NCBI GenBank assembly: GCA_910589655.1
Contig: CAJUTJ010000192.1
Coordinates: 3,057-67,056 of the forward strand
Length of the DNA: 64,000 nt
Direction of reading: 5' to 3'
Source: an uncultured Acetatifactor sp.
GTDB taxonomy: Bacteria > Bacillota > Clostridia > Lachnospirales > Lachnospiraceae
The position numbers and the translations under genes are program-made. Of this stretch, positions 36,673-45,297 are shown piece after piece; the first letter of the stretch is position 1, and every line of letters starts with the position of its first letter. The notes below the pieces were generated by a model. The model was given only the letters and a program-made list of their open reading frames with translations, was not told where the DNA came from and did no database searches.

Positions 36673-38721
36673 CTACAGCCAAAAAGCAATCAGGTACATA
36701 GCCTTGGAAAAAAGGTCGGAACGGTTCTGCATCAAGGACTCCGAGGTATCCAGAAAGAAACTCATTCCCTGAAACGTTATTTCCGACACGAAGCAGAGCA
36801 GCAATAAAGTGATGAACCATCTTTTCACGGAGGGGTTCGTCATTTTTTTTGAACAAAACAGCATCCACACGGATAAAAGAGCGGCAAACATGATAAAAAA
36901 TGAGAAATCATTGAAATACCGCCATAAAATACCGGACATTTCCGTATCCGCCACAAGGATCACCAGAGCGGAAAGGAAACTGCCCATGGATAAGATGCAC
37001 GGAAGCTTATGGGAATGCGCGCACTTTTTCCTGAGGAAGAAAGGGATGCCTGCCAGCCATGCAAAAAGGTGTGTTGCAAATAAGCCGCCCGGAGTAAATT
37101 CTTGGATGGTAATGCCCATGTAATGTGTGCTGGCAAACAAGGTTTCCATAAAGGGAAAATCCGTGGTCAGCTTCACAGGCTGGAACAGATAGACAAAAAT
37201 TCCATAAGGGATTCTTCCCCAAACCCATCCCCGGTATCTCATATCATTTGTGGTCAGATTGTAGGATGCGCCAAAGTCAAAGACAGACCCAAATCTGGCA
37301 TAATTATAATACATTAAAAAAGCAGCTATGGCTAAAACCGGTGCGGCAGCGGCAAGAACGGCCCGTCTGCCCTCCCTCTGCCTATAGAAGTCCATTGAGA
37401 ACAAATATTTTCTAAATAATATTACCGGAAAGACCATAAATAAGATCAACTGAGGGCGGCAGCCCGCCGTCAATGCCGTTAATAGAGCGCCGGCAGATAA
37501 ATATTTCAGGGAAATGCGTTCCGGCTCGTCTGCTTTCAGAAAACACCAGAATCCCGTCATACCCAGCGCCAATCCCGTTACGATAGGCAGAGTGTAAAGA
37601 TCGGGGCGTTTTGCCATGTATACCACATTGCTCCCCAGAAGAAAGAGTTCGGCGGTTAAAAACCATATGCCGAGAGACAGATGGGGAAACCATTTCCGAA
37701 TGATTTCATGCAGTGTTCCGATAGTACCTAAAAGCAGTAGAGTTAAGGAGAAAAATACCGCAATATAATTGGGCAGGGCGCCCCCTGTCAGTACATGGTA
37801 GGGAAAGTAGTAAAGTAATACGGGAACTATACCGAAGTAAACATAATATTTTCCTTGGAAAAAGGCGGTATCCCAACGATAATCCTCACCGGCTGCGGAG
37901 AGGGTATCGCATCGGAGGGTCATATCGTAAGGATTGTCGAGACCTTTTAAAGTCTCTCCCGGTTCTGCAAGCAAAGCCAGCGATTGTTCCCGAAAAGCTT
38001 GTGCAAGCTCCTGATATTGTTTGTGGTGTTCCGGAAGATTCCATGTAAAAGTCGGATTGAGTCCGGCCAGTTTCCAGAAAACGGCAATGTGCATAAAAAA
38101 TAAAACGGCCAGCGCCATTGTCCGTTTGGGGGCGGAAAGCTTCAGATAAGGTATATCGTAAATCCGGGAAGAAGGCCGCATCAAATAGAAAAAGCATAGG
38201 GAAACAAACAATCCGGCCATTCGAAATAAGGAAAAGGATATGGGAATAACAGGATTCAGCTTTATCTCAAAAGAAACGGCGGAATAGAGGGATAAGTCCG
38301 GAATAAAACGCAGTCCGGTACAATTTCCGTATAAATGGTAAATAGAATACCGGCTCTTAGGCTGGGTGGACCAAAGCTTTTTCACAGGCAGGAAATATTC
38401 TGACAGATTGCCCTCATCCGTAACACACTGGTATACATCGGTAACGATGGGAAGTGCGGTTTCCACATTGTGGACAGTAATATTGAAATATACGGATTTC
38501 AAGTCTAAATTGAGATTCGGGATTGTGACGGAAGAGTCACCTTCAACCACATAAAAGGTGCCGTATTCATTGGGAACATAAGCGTCTCCCAAAATTATCC
38601 TCTCGGGGATGACCTCATGATTGCTTAAAGTTGACCAATGTTTATAATTAAAAAGGAAAAGCTCCGCGAAAAAGCTGATTAAAAATAGAATAAAAACCGG
38701 AAAAAAGCGTCTGTTTTTCAT
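36673..38721 (-). CDS. Large polytopic membrane protein, possible GT-C glycosyltransferase
   Basis: About 682 residues, with an N-terminal membrane helix (NRRFFPVFILFLISFFAELF), an extracytoplasmic beta-rich region (about 25-175), and roughly ten further helices from residue 185. The layout resembles GT-C mannosyltransferase-like enzymes and YfhO relatives, with an aromatic-rich loop and YMAKRPDLYTLPIVTG, AGCRPQLILF. An Asp/Glu pair at the start of the second half (LDNPYD) could be the catalytic acid, but this is not certain. Three ATGs compete: 38778 lies in a repeat and has no ribosome binding site; 38742 and 38721 each have a distant one. I choose 38721, just before the membrane anchor. 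Minus strand, monocistronic. Confidence 0.7.
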   Translation of the reverse strand: MKNRRFFPVFILFLISFFAELFLFNYKHWSTLSNHEVIPERIILGDAYVPNEYGTFYVVEGDSSVTIPNLNLDLKSVYFNITVHNVETALPIVTDVYQCVTDEGNLSEYFLPVKKLWSTQPKSRYSIYHLYGNCTGLRFIPDLSLYSAVSFEIKLNPVIPISFSLFRMAGLFVSLCFFYLMRPSSRIYDIPYLKLSAPKRTMALAVLFFMHIAVFWKLAGLNPTFTWNLPEHHKQYQELAQAFREQSLALLAEPGETLKGLDNPYDMTLRCDTLSAAGEDYRWDTAFFQGKYYVYFGIVPVLLYYFPYHVLTGGALPNYIAVFFSLTLLLLGTIGTLHEIIRKWFPHLSLGIWFLTAELFLLGSNVVYMAKRPDLYTLPIVTGLALGMTGFWCFLKADEPERISLKYLSAGALLTALTAGCRPQLILFMVFPVILFRKYLFSMDFYRQREGRRAVLAAAAPVLAIAAFLMYYNYARFGSVFDFGASYNLTTNDMRYRGWVWGRIPYGIFVYLFQPVKLTTDFPFMETLFASTHYMGITIQEFTPGGLFATHLFAWLAGIPFFLRKKCAHSHKLPCILSMGSFLSALVILVADTEMSGILWRYFNDFSFFIMFAALLSVWMLFCSKKMTNPSVKRWFITLLLLCFVSEITFQGMSFFLDTSESLMQNRSDLFSKAMYLIAFWL

Positions 38722-38765
38722 GAAATAACGAGTCCCTTTCATCTGTGGTAATAGCTCTCTCCTGC

Positions 38766-38850
38766 GGCCTTCGCGCATGTCTGTCCCAGACTTGTTACGC
38801 AGAAACAGCGTGAAAACACCTCGCGGCGGCAGCGAGTGAACAGCAGTTAC
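38766..38850 (+). repeat. Dispersed intergenic repeat, copy E
   Basis: Contains tcgcgcatgtctgtc, the core gtgaaaacacctcgcggcgg and agcgagtgaacagcag, shared with copies at 36111 and 48454 and, inverted, with those at 424, 11241 and 57298. Confidence 0.7.
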
Positions 38851-39035
38851 AGTGTGTAACAGCTCAGACAGGGCACTGAACCGTTACGAGAATGCACATA
38901 AAATGCGGAAAGAATGCGTTTTGGCGCCTGCATGTCTCGTAAAATCGCAGAAAGACGCGATTTTGACTTCGCGGGAGGGGGTGTCTGAACTGTTACTACA
39001 GTGTATCATATGAATGAAAAAAGTTAAAGTTTGAA

Positions 39036-39065
39036 TTGACATTTCGGGCAGAATTATGTTATATT
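39036..39065 (+). promoter_or_regulatory. Vegetative-type promoter upstream of the RNA candidate
   Basis: A perfect -35 TTGACA (39036-39041) and a -10 TATATT (39060-39065) are separated by 18 nt. Transcription would begin near 39072, about 435 nt before speD. Confidence 0.7.
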
Positions 39066-39071
39066 TTGAGC

Positions 39072-39379
39072 GTATGGAAAACAGATTTGTTAAGAGTCTT
39101 CCATGCAAATATTTTGGCAACTATGTTGCTTTATTGATTGAGTTAAAAGCTCAAATTTTATAAGTTGGTTACTATAAACCGGTGCTGATGCACACCTAAC
39201 TTGTGAAACGGTCAATAAGAGTAGTAAAAGTAAAATATTTGCTATATAGACTCTAAAAACCACATATCTGTTTATTCTTATTTTCTGTCCGCCAAGGGCA
39301 GAAGCGGTGTCAGGAAGAGGAAAGAATAATACAGAATTTACAAGACAAGTGACGGTAGTGTCCCTTGTCTTTTATTTTT
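39072..39379 (+). ncRNA. Candidate structured RNA or leader upstream of speD
   Basis: About 300 nt between a promoter and an intrinsic terminator, without a coding frame. Predicted helices in order: atggaa/ttccat (39074-39104 region), gcaac/gttgc, gagtt/agctc with a 3-nt loop, aagttgg/cctaactt enclosing the perfect hairpin gtgc-tgat-gcac (39182-39193), agagt/actct, and ctg-ccgc/gcgg-cag (about 39286-39312). The segment acttgt (39199-39204), in one arm of the aagttgg helix, is complementary to acaagt (39345-39350) in the terminator stem, so an alternative antiterminator-like fold is possible. I could not match it to tmRNA, RNase P, SRP or a riboswitch I know. Whether it is a leader of the polyamine genes or a free RNA is open. 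Confidence 0.5.
39342..39379 (+). terminator. Rho-independent terminator upstream of speD
   Basis: The stem aagacaag / cttgtctt (8 bp, with inner ac/gt pairs) is followed by tttattttt. It lies 128 nt before speD, so it would either end a separate RNA or attenuate transcription of the polyamine genes. Confidence 0.85.
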
Positions 39380-39506
39380 AGATTAAAGGCGGCTTCCATG
39401 TTCCATCCAGAGAGATATTCTCGCATTTTTCGCACGAAAAATCGGAAACGCATTTCCGGGCGTTTCTGCAAGGCGGGGCTGGCTGGGAGGGGGTTAGGAG
39501 AAGAAC

Positions 39507-40265
39507 ATGAGTGAAAAGATTTCCCTGTACGGATTCAATAATTTAACCAAATCCTTAAGCTTTAATATTTATGATGTATGTTATGCGAAATCCCAGCGGG
39601 AGCAAAAGGATTATATTGCTTATATCGATCAACAGTATAACTCCGAGAGACTGGTCAAGCTTCTGACCAATGTGACGGACATGATAGGCGCCAATGTGCT
39701 GAATATTTCCAGTCAGGATTATGAGCCTCAGGGAAGCTCCGTTACTATTTTAATCGGGGAAAAGAGTAAGATTCCCGCCGGAGACACCACCGTAGCGCAT
39801 TTGGACAAGAGCCATATTACGGTGCACACTTATCCGGAGTATCATCCGGAAACCTGTCTTGCCACTTTCCGGGTGGATATTGACGTGGCCACCTGCGGGG
39901 AGATTACGCCGCTCTCCACTCTGGATTATCTCATCGGCTCCTTTGATTCGGACATTATTACGATGGATTACCGGGTGAGGGGGTTTACCAGAGATTTAGG
40001 CGGGCATAAGCTGTTTATGGATCACAGAATGACATCCATTCAGGATTATATTGCGGCAGAAACGCGGAAAAAATATGATTCCGTGGATATTAATGTATAT
40101 GATGCCAATATTTTTCATACCAAGATGTTGATTAAGGATATTGATCTCCAGAATTACTTGTTCAACAGTGATGTCTATGAGCTTCCGCCCAAGACAAGAC
40201 TGGAGATTACAGATAATCTGCGCAGGGAAATGATAGAGATCTTCAGCGGCAGGAATATCTATTGA
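39507..40265 (+). CDS. speD: S-adenosylmethionine decarboxylase proenzyme
   Basis: A 252-residue pyruvoyl enzyme that makes decarboxylated SAM, the aminopropyl donor for spermidine synthase. The self-processing site is Lys-Ser in HLDKSHITVHTYPEYHP: cleavage before Ser102 would turn that Ser into the pyruvoyl group, as at Ser112 in E. coli SpeD. Length and the following LATFRVDIDVATCGEITPLS match the longer E. coli class. The ATG follows aggagaag by 4-5 nt. It starts the polyamine gene cluster and is followed by the arginine decarboxylase after 37 nt. Confidence 0.95.
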   Translation: MSEKISLYGFNNLTKSLSFNIYDVCYAKSQREQKDYIAYIDQQYNSERLVKLLTNVTDMIGANVLNISSQDYEPQGSSVTILIGEKSKIPAGDTTVAHLDKSHITVHTYPEYHPETCLATFRVDIDVATCGEITPLSTLDYLIGSFDSDIITMDYRVRGFTRDLGGHKLFMDHRMTSIQDYIAAETRKKYDSVDINVYDANIFHTKMLIKDIDLQNYLFNSDVYELPPKTRLEITDNLRREMIEIFSGRNIY

Positions 40266-40302
40266 GAGAATGGGCATATGCAGGCAGAAGGAAGTTACGG
40301 GC

Positions 40303-41763
40303 ATGGGAAGATATAATCAGGAGAGAGCGCCTATTTATGAGGCTTTGGAAGAATTCAGGCAGAACAGGATCGTTCCCTTTGATGTGCCGGGACACAAAAG
40401 GGGCAGAGGCAATCCGGAGCTGATACGGCTTTTGGGGCAGCAGTGTGTGGGAATAGATGTCAATTCCATGAAGCCCTTGGACAATTTATGCCATCCTGTG
40501 TCAGTGATCCGCGAGGCGGAGGAGATGGCGGCGGAGGCATTTGGCGCCGCTTATGCTTTTCTGATGGTGGGAGGAACCACTTCGTCGGTACAGAGCATGG
40601 TGCTCAGCGCCTGCAAGAGGGGTGAGAAAATTATTCTGCCCAGAAATGTACATCGGAGCGTCATCAATGCGCTGGTGCTGAACGGAGCCACTCCCATATA
40701 TGTGAATCCCGATATGGACAGCAGGCTGGGAATTGCATTGGGCATGAGAGTTTCGCAGGTGGAGAAGACCATCCGTGAAAATCCGGATGCGGTGGCGGTG
40801 CTGGTGAATAATCCCACTTATTACGGAATTTGTTCCGATCTGCGCAGCATTGTAAAGGTTGCCCATGCCGGCGGCATGAAGGTGCTGGTGGACGAGGCTC
40901 ACGGAACCCACTTTTATTTCGGGGAAAATATGCCCGTATCCGCTATGGCGGCGGGTGCGGATATGGCTTCCGTCAGTATGCACAAGTCCGGCGGAAGCCT
41001 GACACAAAGTTCGTTTCTGCTGACCGGACCGGCGATGCATCCCGGATATGTGCGCCAGATCATTAATCTGACCCAGACCACCAGCGCATCTTATCTGCTT
41101 TTGGCCAGTCTGGATATTTCCAGAAGAAATCTGGCGCTGCGGGGGAAAAAGGAATTCCGCAAGGTGACTGCACTGGCGGAGTATGCCAGAGAGGAGATCA
41201 ACCGAATCGGCGGATACTACGCATATACGTCGGAGCTGATTAACGGGGACAGTATTTTTGACTTTGACAAGACGAAGCTCACGATCAATACGCTGGAAAT
41301 CGGGCTGGCCGGAATCGAGGTCTATGATATTCTTCGGGAGGAGTATGATATCCAGATGGAACTGGGAGATATTGCCAATGTGTTGGCTTATATTTCCATC
41401 GGAGACAGAGAGCGGGATATCGAGAGATTAATCGGCGCGATGGTAGAGATTAAACGAAAGTACGGCAGGGATAACACGGGAATGTTTACACAGGAATACA
41501 TTGAGCCTAAGGTTGCCGTTTCCCCCCAGAATGCTTTTTATGCGGAAAAGGAATCGCTGTCACTGTTGGAGACGGAAGGCCGCATATGCAGCGAATTTGT
41601 TATGTGCTATCCTCCCGGGATTCCGATATTGGCGCCGGGGGAGGAGATTACCAAGGATATTTTGGAATATATTTCATATGCAAAGGAAAAAGGATGCTCC
41701 ATGACGGGACCTGAGGATCCCGGCATTGAGAGGCTTAATGTATTGAAAGAGGTCTGGGCATAG
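40303..41763 (+). CDS. speA: Arginine decarboxylase (fold-type I, Orn/Lys/Arg decarboxylase family)
   Basis: A 486-residue PLP enzyme of the short Gram-positive type that lacks the N-terminal wing of the E. coli degradative enzymes. Marks are FDVPGHKRGRGN, GGTTSSVQSM, DEAHGTHFYF and the PLP Lys228 in SMHKSGGSLTQSSF. The C-terminal domain (about 370-486) has CYPPGIPILAPGE. Substrate specificity (Arg, Lys or Orn) is not readable from sequence. Arginine is preferred because agmatine deiminase and N-carbamoylputrescine amidase lie in the same locus. ATG 40303 follows gaaggaag by 9 nt; the upstream ATG at 40270 is less likely. Confidence 0.88.
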   Translation: MGRYNQERAPIYEALEEFRQNRIVPFDVPGHKRGRGNPELIRLLGQQCVGIDVNSMKPLDNLCHPVSVIREAEEMAAEAFGAAYAFLMVGGTTSSVQSMVLSACKRGEKIILPRNVHRSVINALVLNGATPIYVNPDMDSRLGIALGMRVSQVEKTIRENPDAVAVLVNNPTYYGICSDLRSIVKVAHAGGMKVLVDEAHGTHFYFGENMPVSAMAAGADMASVSMHKSGGSLTQSSFLLTGPAMHPGYVRQIINLTQTTSASYLLLASLDISRRNLALRGKKEFRKVTALAEYAREEINRIGGYYAYTSELINGDSIFDFDKTKLTINTLEIGLAGIEVYDILREEYDIQMELGDIANVLAYISIGDRERDIERLIGAMVEIKRKYGRDNTGMFTQEYIEPKVAVSPQNAFYAEKESLSLLETEGRICSEFVMCYPPGIPILAPGEEITKDILEYISYAKEKGCSMTGPEDPGIERLNVLKEVWA

Positions 41764-42113
41764 AGTGAAACAATATTTGGAATAAATTGTCTTAGAGTGC
41801 TGACGGTATTACATTTTGCTAAATGTCTTGTCTGAATTTCCATCTGCAGCGTTAGATTTCCTAGACGCAGCCACCGCTGCGCCGTCGGAAATCTGCCCTG
41901 CAGACTGAAAATTCATTCCCGCCATTTGAGCGCCCAATTCGCGTGATATTTGAGCCAAATTCAGGTTACATAGCCCGCTATGCGCCCTTCATTTGGCTAA
42001 TCATTAATCATCTGTAAGATGATTTCATCGCCCATAAATTGTGACGCACATCTGTCAGAAAGTAATTTTCAAACACACTCTAAGGGACGGAACAGGAATA
42101 GGAGGGTATTGAT
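41764..42113. other. Intergenic region occupied by an inverted-repeat element
   Basis: The gap between speA and speE is almost wholly the element at 41791-42084. The last 30 bp hold the speE ribosome binding site taggaggg. No gene is seen. Confidence 0.6.
41791..42084. mobile_element. MITE-like element with inverted ends
   Basis: A 294-bp segment bounded by cttagagtg (41791-41799) and its reverse complement cactctaag (42076-42084). It is rich in internal palindromes (ctgcag at 41844 and 41898, and gacgcagc/gctgcgccgtc between them) and has no open frame. Its right end (tttcaaacacactctaag) matches tttcaaacacgctct at 11485, which suggests a family of such ends. This is consistent with a non-autonomous element mobilised in trans; no target duplication is obvious. 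Confidence 0.5.
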
Positions 42114-42974
42114 ATGGAGCTTTGGTTTTCGGAACCGCATACACCAAATGTAAGGTTGTCTATTCGTGTGGACAGGCAGTTGTACAGCGGACAGAGTGAA
42201 TTTCAACAGATTGAAGTGTTTGAATCTCCGGAATTCGGACGTTTTCTGGTGTTGGACGGTTACATTATGCTGACGGAAAAAGATGAGTTTATTTACCATG
42301 AGATGATCGTGCATGTGCCCATGGCGGTGCACCCTGATGTAAAAAAGGTGCTTGTAATCGGTGCGGGGGACGGCGGCGTGGTGAGAGAACTGGTTCGTTA
42401 TCCGGAGGTCGAGCACATTGATCTGGTGGAAATAGACGAGGAAGTCATCAAAGTCTGCATGGACTACATGCCAAAGACATCCTGTGAAATGAGGAACGAG
42501 AAAGTACAAGTTCATCTGGAGGACGGTTTAAAATTTGTCCGCTCCAGAGAAGACGAATACGATTTGGTTATTGTGGATTCGACGGATCCCTTTGGACCGG
42601 GAGAGGGATTGTTTACGAAAGAATTTTACGGGAACTGCTACAAGGCGCTGAAGGAAGACGGCATTATGGTCAATCAACATGAAAGTCCCTTCTACGAATC
42701 GGATGCCACGGCCTGTATGCGTGCCCATAAGCGGATTGTGGAGAGCTTCCCGATCAGCCGCGTCTATCAGGCGCATATTCCTACGTATCCTTCGGGACAT
42801 TGGCTGTTCGGTTTTGCATCGAAAAAATACCATCCCGTGCATGATCTCGATGTGGAGCGGTGGATGGAAAGGGAATTGGAGACAAAGTATTATACTCCCA
42901 AGCTTCATGAAGGGGCATTCTGTCTGCCCGCCTATGTGGAAAAGCTATTGCGGAAAGTGGAGGTACACGATTAA
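42114..42974 (+). CDS. speE: Spermidine synthase (aminopropyltransferase)
   Basis: A 286-residue enzyme that transfers the aminopropyl group of decarboxylated SAM to putrescine. The SAM-binding core is VLVIGAGDGGVVRELVRYPEV, with DLVEIDEEVI next, and the catalytic signature is VDSTDPFGPGEGLF (Asp155 to Asp158). The N-terminal beta-hairpin domain ELWFSEPHTPNVRLSIRV is typical of the bacterial family. The ATG follows taggaggg. The stop and the next ATG share one base (TAATG), so it is translationally coupled to the carboxyspermidine dehydrogenase. It works with SpeD. Confidence 0.95.
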   Translation: MELWFSEPHTPNVRLSIRVDRQLYSGQSEFQQIEVFESPEFGRFLVLDGYIMLTEKDEFIYHEMIVHVPMAVHPDVKKVLVIGAGDGGVVRELVRYPEVEHIDLVEIDEEVIKVCMDYMPKTSCEMRNEKVQVHLEDGLKFVRSREDEYDLVIVDSTDPFGPGEGLFTKEFYGNCYKALKEDGIMVNQHESPFYESDATACMRAHKRIVESFPISRVYQAHIPTYPSGHWLFGFASKKYHPVHDLDVERWMERELETKYYTPKLHEGAFCLPAYVEKLLRKVEVHD

Positions 42975-44236
42975 TGGCAAAAATAGTAATTATCGGATGC
43001 GGGGGCGTAGCTTCCGTGGCAATTCAAAAATGTGCCGGGAAGGCAGATGTATTCACGGAAATCTGTATAGCCAGCCGCACGGTGGGCAAGTGTGACGCTT
43101 TGAAGGCAAAGCTGGAAGAACAAGGAACAAAGGCTGTAATAACCACCGCGGAAGTGAACGCCGATGATGTGGAGGAGCTGATCGGGCTTCTTAAAAAAGA
43201 ACAGCCCAAGGCAGTATTAAATTTGGCGCTGCCTTATCAGGATCTGACCATAATGGAGGCTTGTCTTGCCTGTGGAGTGGACTATATTGACACGGCCAAT
43301 TATGAACCGGAGGATACGGAAGATCCGGCATGGCGGGCCGCATATGAAAAGCGCTGCAAGGAAGAAGGCTTTACGGCGTATTTTGATTATTCTTGGCAGT
43401 GGGCATACAGGGAGCGTTTTGAACAGGCGGGTATTACGGCCTTGCTGGGCAGCGGCTTTGATCCCGGTGTCACCAGTGTATTTTCCGCCTATGCATTGAA
43501 GCATTATTTTGACGAAATTCATACTATTGATATTATGGACTGTAACGGAGGAGATCACGGTTATCCCTTTGCCACTAATTTTAATCCGGAAATTAATCTC
43601 CGGGAGGTTTCCGCAAACGGCTCTTATTGGGAAGACGGACATTGGGTGGAGACAGAACCCATGGAGATCAAAAGAGAGTATGATTTTGCGCAGGTGGGAA
43701 AGAAGGATATGTACCTTCTCCATCACGAGGAGATAGAGTCTCTGGCCAAAAATATCCCGGGCATTAAGAGAATCCGGTTCTTTATGACCTTTGGCCAGAG
43801 TTACCTGACACATATGAAATGTCTGGAAAATGTTGGTATGCTGCGCACCGATACCGTGACATTTGAGGGAAAAGAGATTGTGCCCATACAGTTTTTAAAG
43901 GCGTTGCTGCCGGATCCGGCATCTCTGGGATCCCGCACGGTAGGGAAGACTAACATTGGCTGTATTTTTACCGGAGTAAAGGACGGCGAGGAAAAATCCG
44001 TATATATATACAATGTCTGTGACCATCAGGAATGTTATCGGGAGCTTGGTTCTCAGGCCATTTCATATACTACGGGAGTGCCCGCTATGATCGGCGCTAT
44101 GCTGGTAATGGACGGCACATGGAAAAAGCCCGGTGTTTTTACCGTGGAAGAATTCGATCCGGATCCCTTTATGGATGCATTGAATAAGTATGGATTGCCA
44201 TGGGTAGTGGAAGAAAATCCGGTGTTAGTGGATTGA
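42974..44236 (+). CDS. Carboxy(nor)spermidine dehydrogenase, saccharopine-dehydrogenase family
   Basis: A 420-residue NAD(P)-dependent enzyme that condenses a diamine (putrescine or diaminopropane) with aspartate semialdehyde and reduces the imine, giving carboxyspermidine or carboxynorspermidine. The Rossmann start KIVIIGCGGVASVAIQKCA, DYIDTANYEPED, GFDPGVTSVFSAYALKHYFD and GGDHGYPFATNFNPEINLRE are typical. It starts in the stop codon of speE. Its partner decarboxylase NspC is 1.3 kb downstream, beyond the inserted Rpn/HTH pair. Together they form a route to spermidine that does not need SpeD or SpeE. Confidence 0.93.
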   Translation: MAKIVIIGCGGVASVAIQKCAGKADVFTEICIASRTVGKCDALKAKLEEQGTKAVITTAEVNADDVEELIGLLKKEQPKAVLNLALPYQDLTIMEACLACGVDYIDTANYEPEDTEDPAWRAAYEKRCKEEGFTAYFDYSWQWAYRERFEQAGITALLGSGFDPGVTSVFSAYALKHYFDEIHTIDIMDCNGGDHGYPFATNFNPEINLREVSANGSYWEDGHWVETEPMEIKREYDFAQVGKKDMYLLHHEEIESLAKNIPGIKRIRFFMTFGQSYLTHMKCLENVGMLRTDTVTFEGKEIVPIQFLKALLPDPASLGSRTVGKTNIGCIFTGVKDGEEKSVYIYNVCDHQECYRELGSQAISYTTGVPAMIGAMLVMDGTWKKPGVFTVEEFDPDPFMDALNKYGLPWVVEENPVLVD

Positions 44237-44302
44237 TGAAAATCCGCCGATTGTACTAATGTATCGGAAAATCCGGAAATGCAAAATTTGTAGAAATAAG
44301 AA

Positions 44303-44331
44303 TTGCCAAAAAGCAGATTATTCTATATAAT
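44303..44331 (+). promoter_or_regulatory. Promoter for the Rpn/HTH gene pair
   Basis: TTGCCA (44303-44308) and TATAAT (44326-44331) are separated by 17 nt, within the gap after the carboxyspermidine dehydrogenase. It is followed by a short palindrome tacgc/gcgta and points at the Rpn gene. Confidence 0.65.
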
Positions 44332-44460
44332 ATACGCATAGCGTATAAGGGCGGAATAATTGCTTTTTGGTATATGTATGGTATCAAGTATGCCATTCTT
44401 TCTATTTTCTATTCTGCCTGTATGAAATTTGTGTTTAAACAGAAGAGCGGAGGGCAGAGT

Positions 44461-45291
44461 ATGGAAGAATTGCAGTATGAAGAACTTGATTTCACAAATG
44501 ATTTTATATTTGCCAAAGTTATGCGGAACAAAGATTTATGTAAAAAGCTGCTGGAAGTTATTTTAGGAATCCGTATCAGGCATATTGAGTTTCCGGATGA
44601 GCAGAAGGTCATTGATATCTCGTCAGATGCAAAAAGTGTCCGTTTGGATGTATATGTGGAAGGTGAATTAGAAAACGTATATAACATTGAAATGCAGACC
44701 ACCAATCCCAGAAACCTTCCCAAGCGGAGTAGATATTACCAAGGTATGATCGATTTAAATCAAATTGAAAAAGGGGCAGACTATAGTGAACTGAAGACTT
44801 GTTATGTTATCTTTATCTGCAAGCAAGACATTTTTCACCGTAATAGGAGTCTTTATGCTTTTGAAAACCGATGCGTGCAGGAATGGGATATATGCCTTGG
44901 TGATGAAACGAAAAAAGTATTTGTTAATCCATGCGGTGATATGAGTGATATTACTTTAGAATTAAAGAATTTTTTACTATATATCGATACGGGGAAAATA
45001 CAGGATAAGTTTACGGCAGACTTGCAATCAGAGGTAGAACGGACTAAGAGCAATAAGGAATGGAGGAAAGAATATATGACATTACTTATGCGGGACAGAG
45101 AAAACAGAGAAGAAGGAAGAAAAGAAGGAAGAGAAGAAGGCAAGGCTGAAGAGCGAATCAAAGCAATCGCAGATTTATATGCCGGCGGAGGGACGGACGA
45201 GGAAGCCGAAAAGTATTTAAAGGCAACCAAAGAACAGATGGCACAGGCGAGAAAGCTGCTTGCAGCGGAAGAAAATAATTGTCGGGAGTAA
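44461..45291 (+). CDS. Rpn-family recombination-promoting nuclease
   Basis: A 276-residue PD-(D/E)XK nuclease-like protein of the family often annotated as Rpn or putative transposase. The start FTNDFIFAKVMRNKDLCKKLLEVIL, the core DVYVEGELENVYNIEMQTTN (the Asp and the Glu-x-Gln ligands) and PKRSRYYQGMID are diagnostic. The tail has the repeated EGRKEGREEGKAEERIKAIA coiled segment. I start at ATG 44461, after ggagggcagagt, rather than at 44374. It has its own promoter and interrupts a polyamine operon, so it is a likely insertion. Rpn proteins in E. coli promote RecA-independent recombination; its role here is unknown. Confidence 0.88.
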   Translation: MEELQYEELDFTNDFIFAKVMRNKDLCKKLLEVILGIRIRHIEFPDEQKVIDISSDAKSVRLDVYVEGELENVYNIEMQTTNPRNLPKRSRYYQGMIDLNQIEKGADYSELKTCYVIFICKQDIFHRNRSLYAFENRCVQEWDICLGDETKKVFVNPCGDMSDITLELKNFLLYIDTGKIQDKFTADLQSEVERTKSNKEWRKEYMTLLMRDRENREEGRKEGREEGKAEERIKAIADLYAGGGTDEEAEKYLKATKEQMAQARKLLAAEENNCRE

Positions 45292-45297
45292 CGAATA

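Larger units (their letters stand above)
38722..39506. other. Long intergenic region: repeat, hairpins, promoter and RNA candidate
   Basis: The 785-bp gap holds the dispersed repeat (38766-38850), then a strong hairpin aaaatcgc/gcgatttt (38939-38962), a consensus-like promoter (39036-39065), the RNA candidate (39072-39379) with its terminator, and finally about 130 bp before speD. That last part has a perfect hairpin atttttcg/cgaaaaat (about 39424-39441), a second stem gaaacg/cgtttc, and the speD ribosome binding site ggagaag. Confidence 0.7.

Noticed and set aside
39072..39379. RNA candidate considered as tmRNA, RNase P RNA, SRP RNA or a cobalamin riboswitch
   Set aside because: No tag-peptide frame or tRNA-like ends, none of the conserved RNase P blocks beyond a chance gaggaaag, no SRP tetraloop region and no B12-box were found, so I left the class open.
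44461..45291. Rpn gene read as evidence of a complete transposon
   Set aside because: The gene encodes a PD-(D/E)XK nuclease, not a DDE transposase. I found no inverted ends or target duplication around the Rpn/HTH pair.
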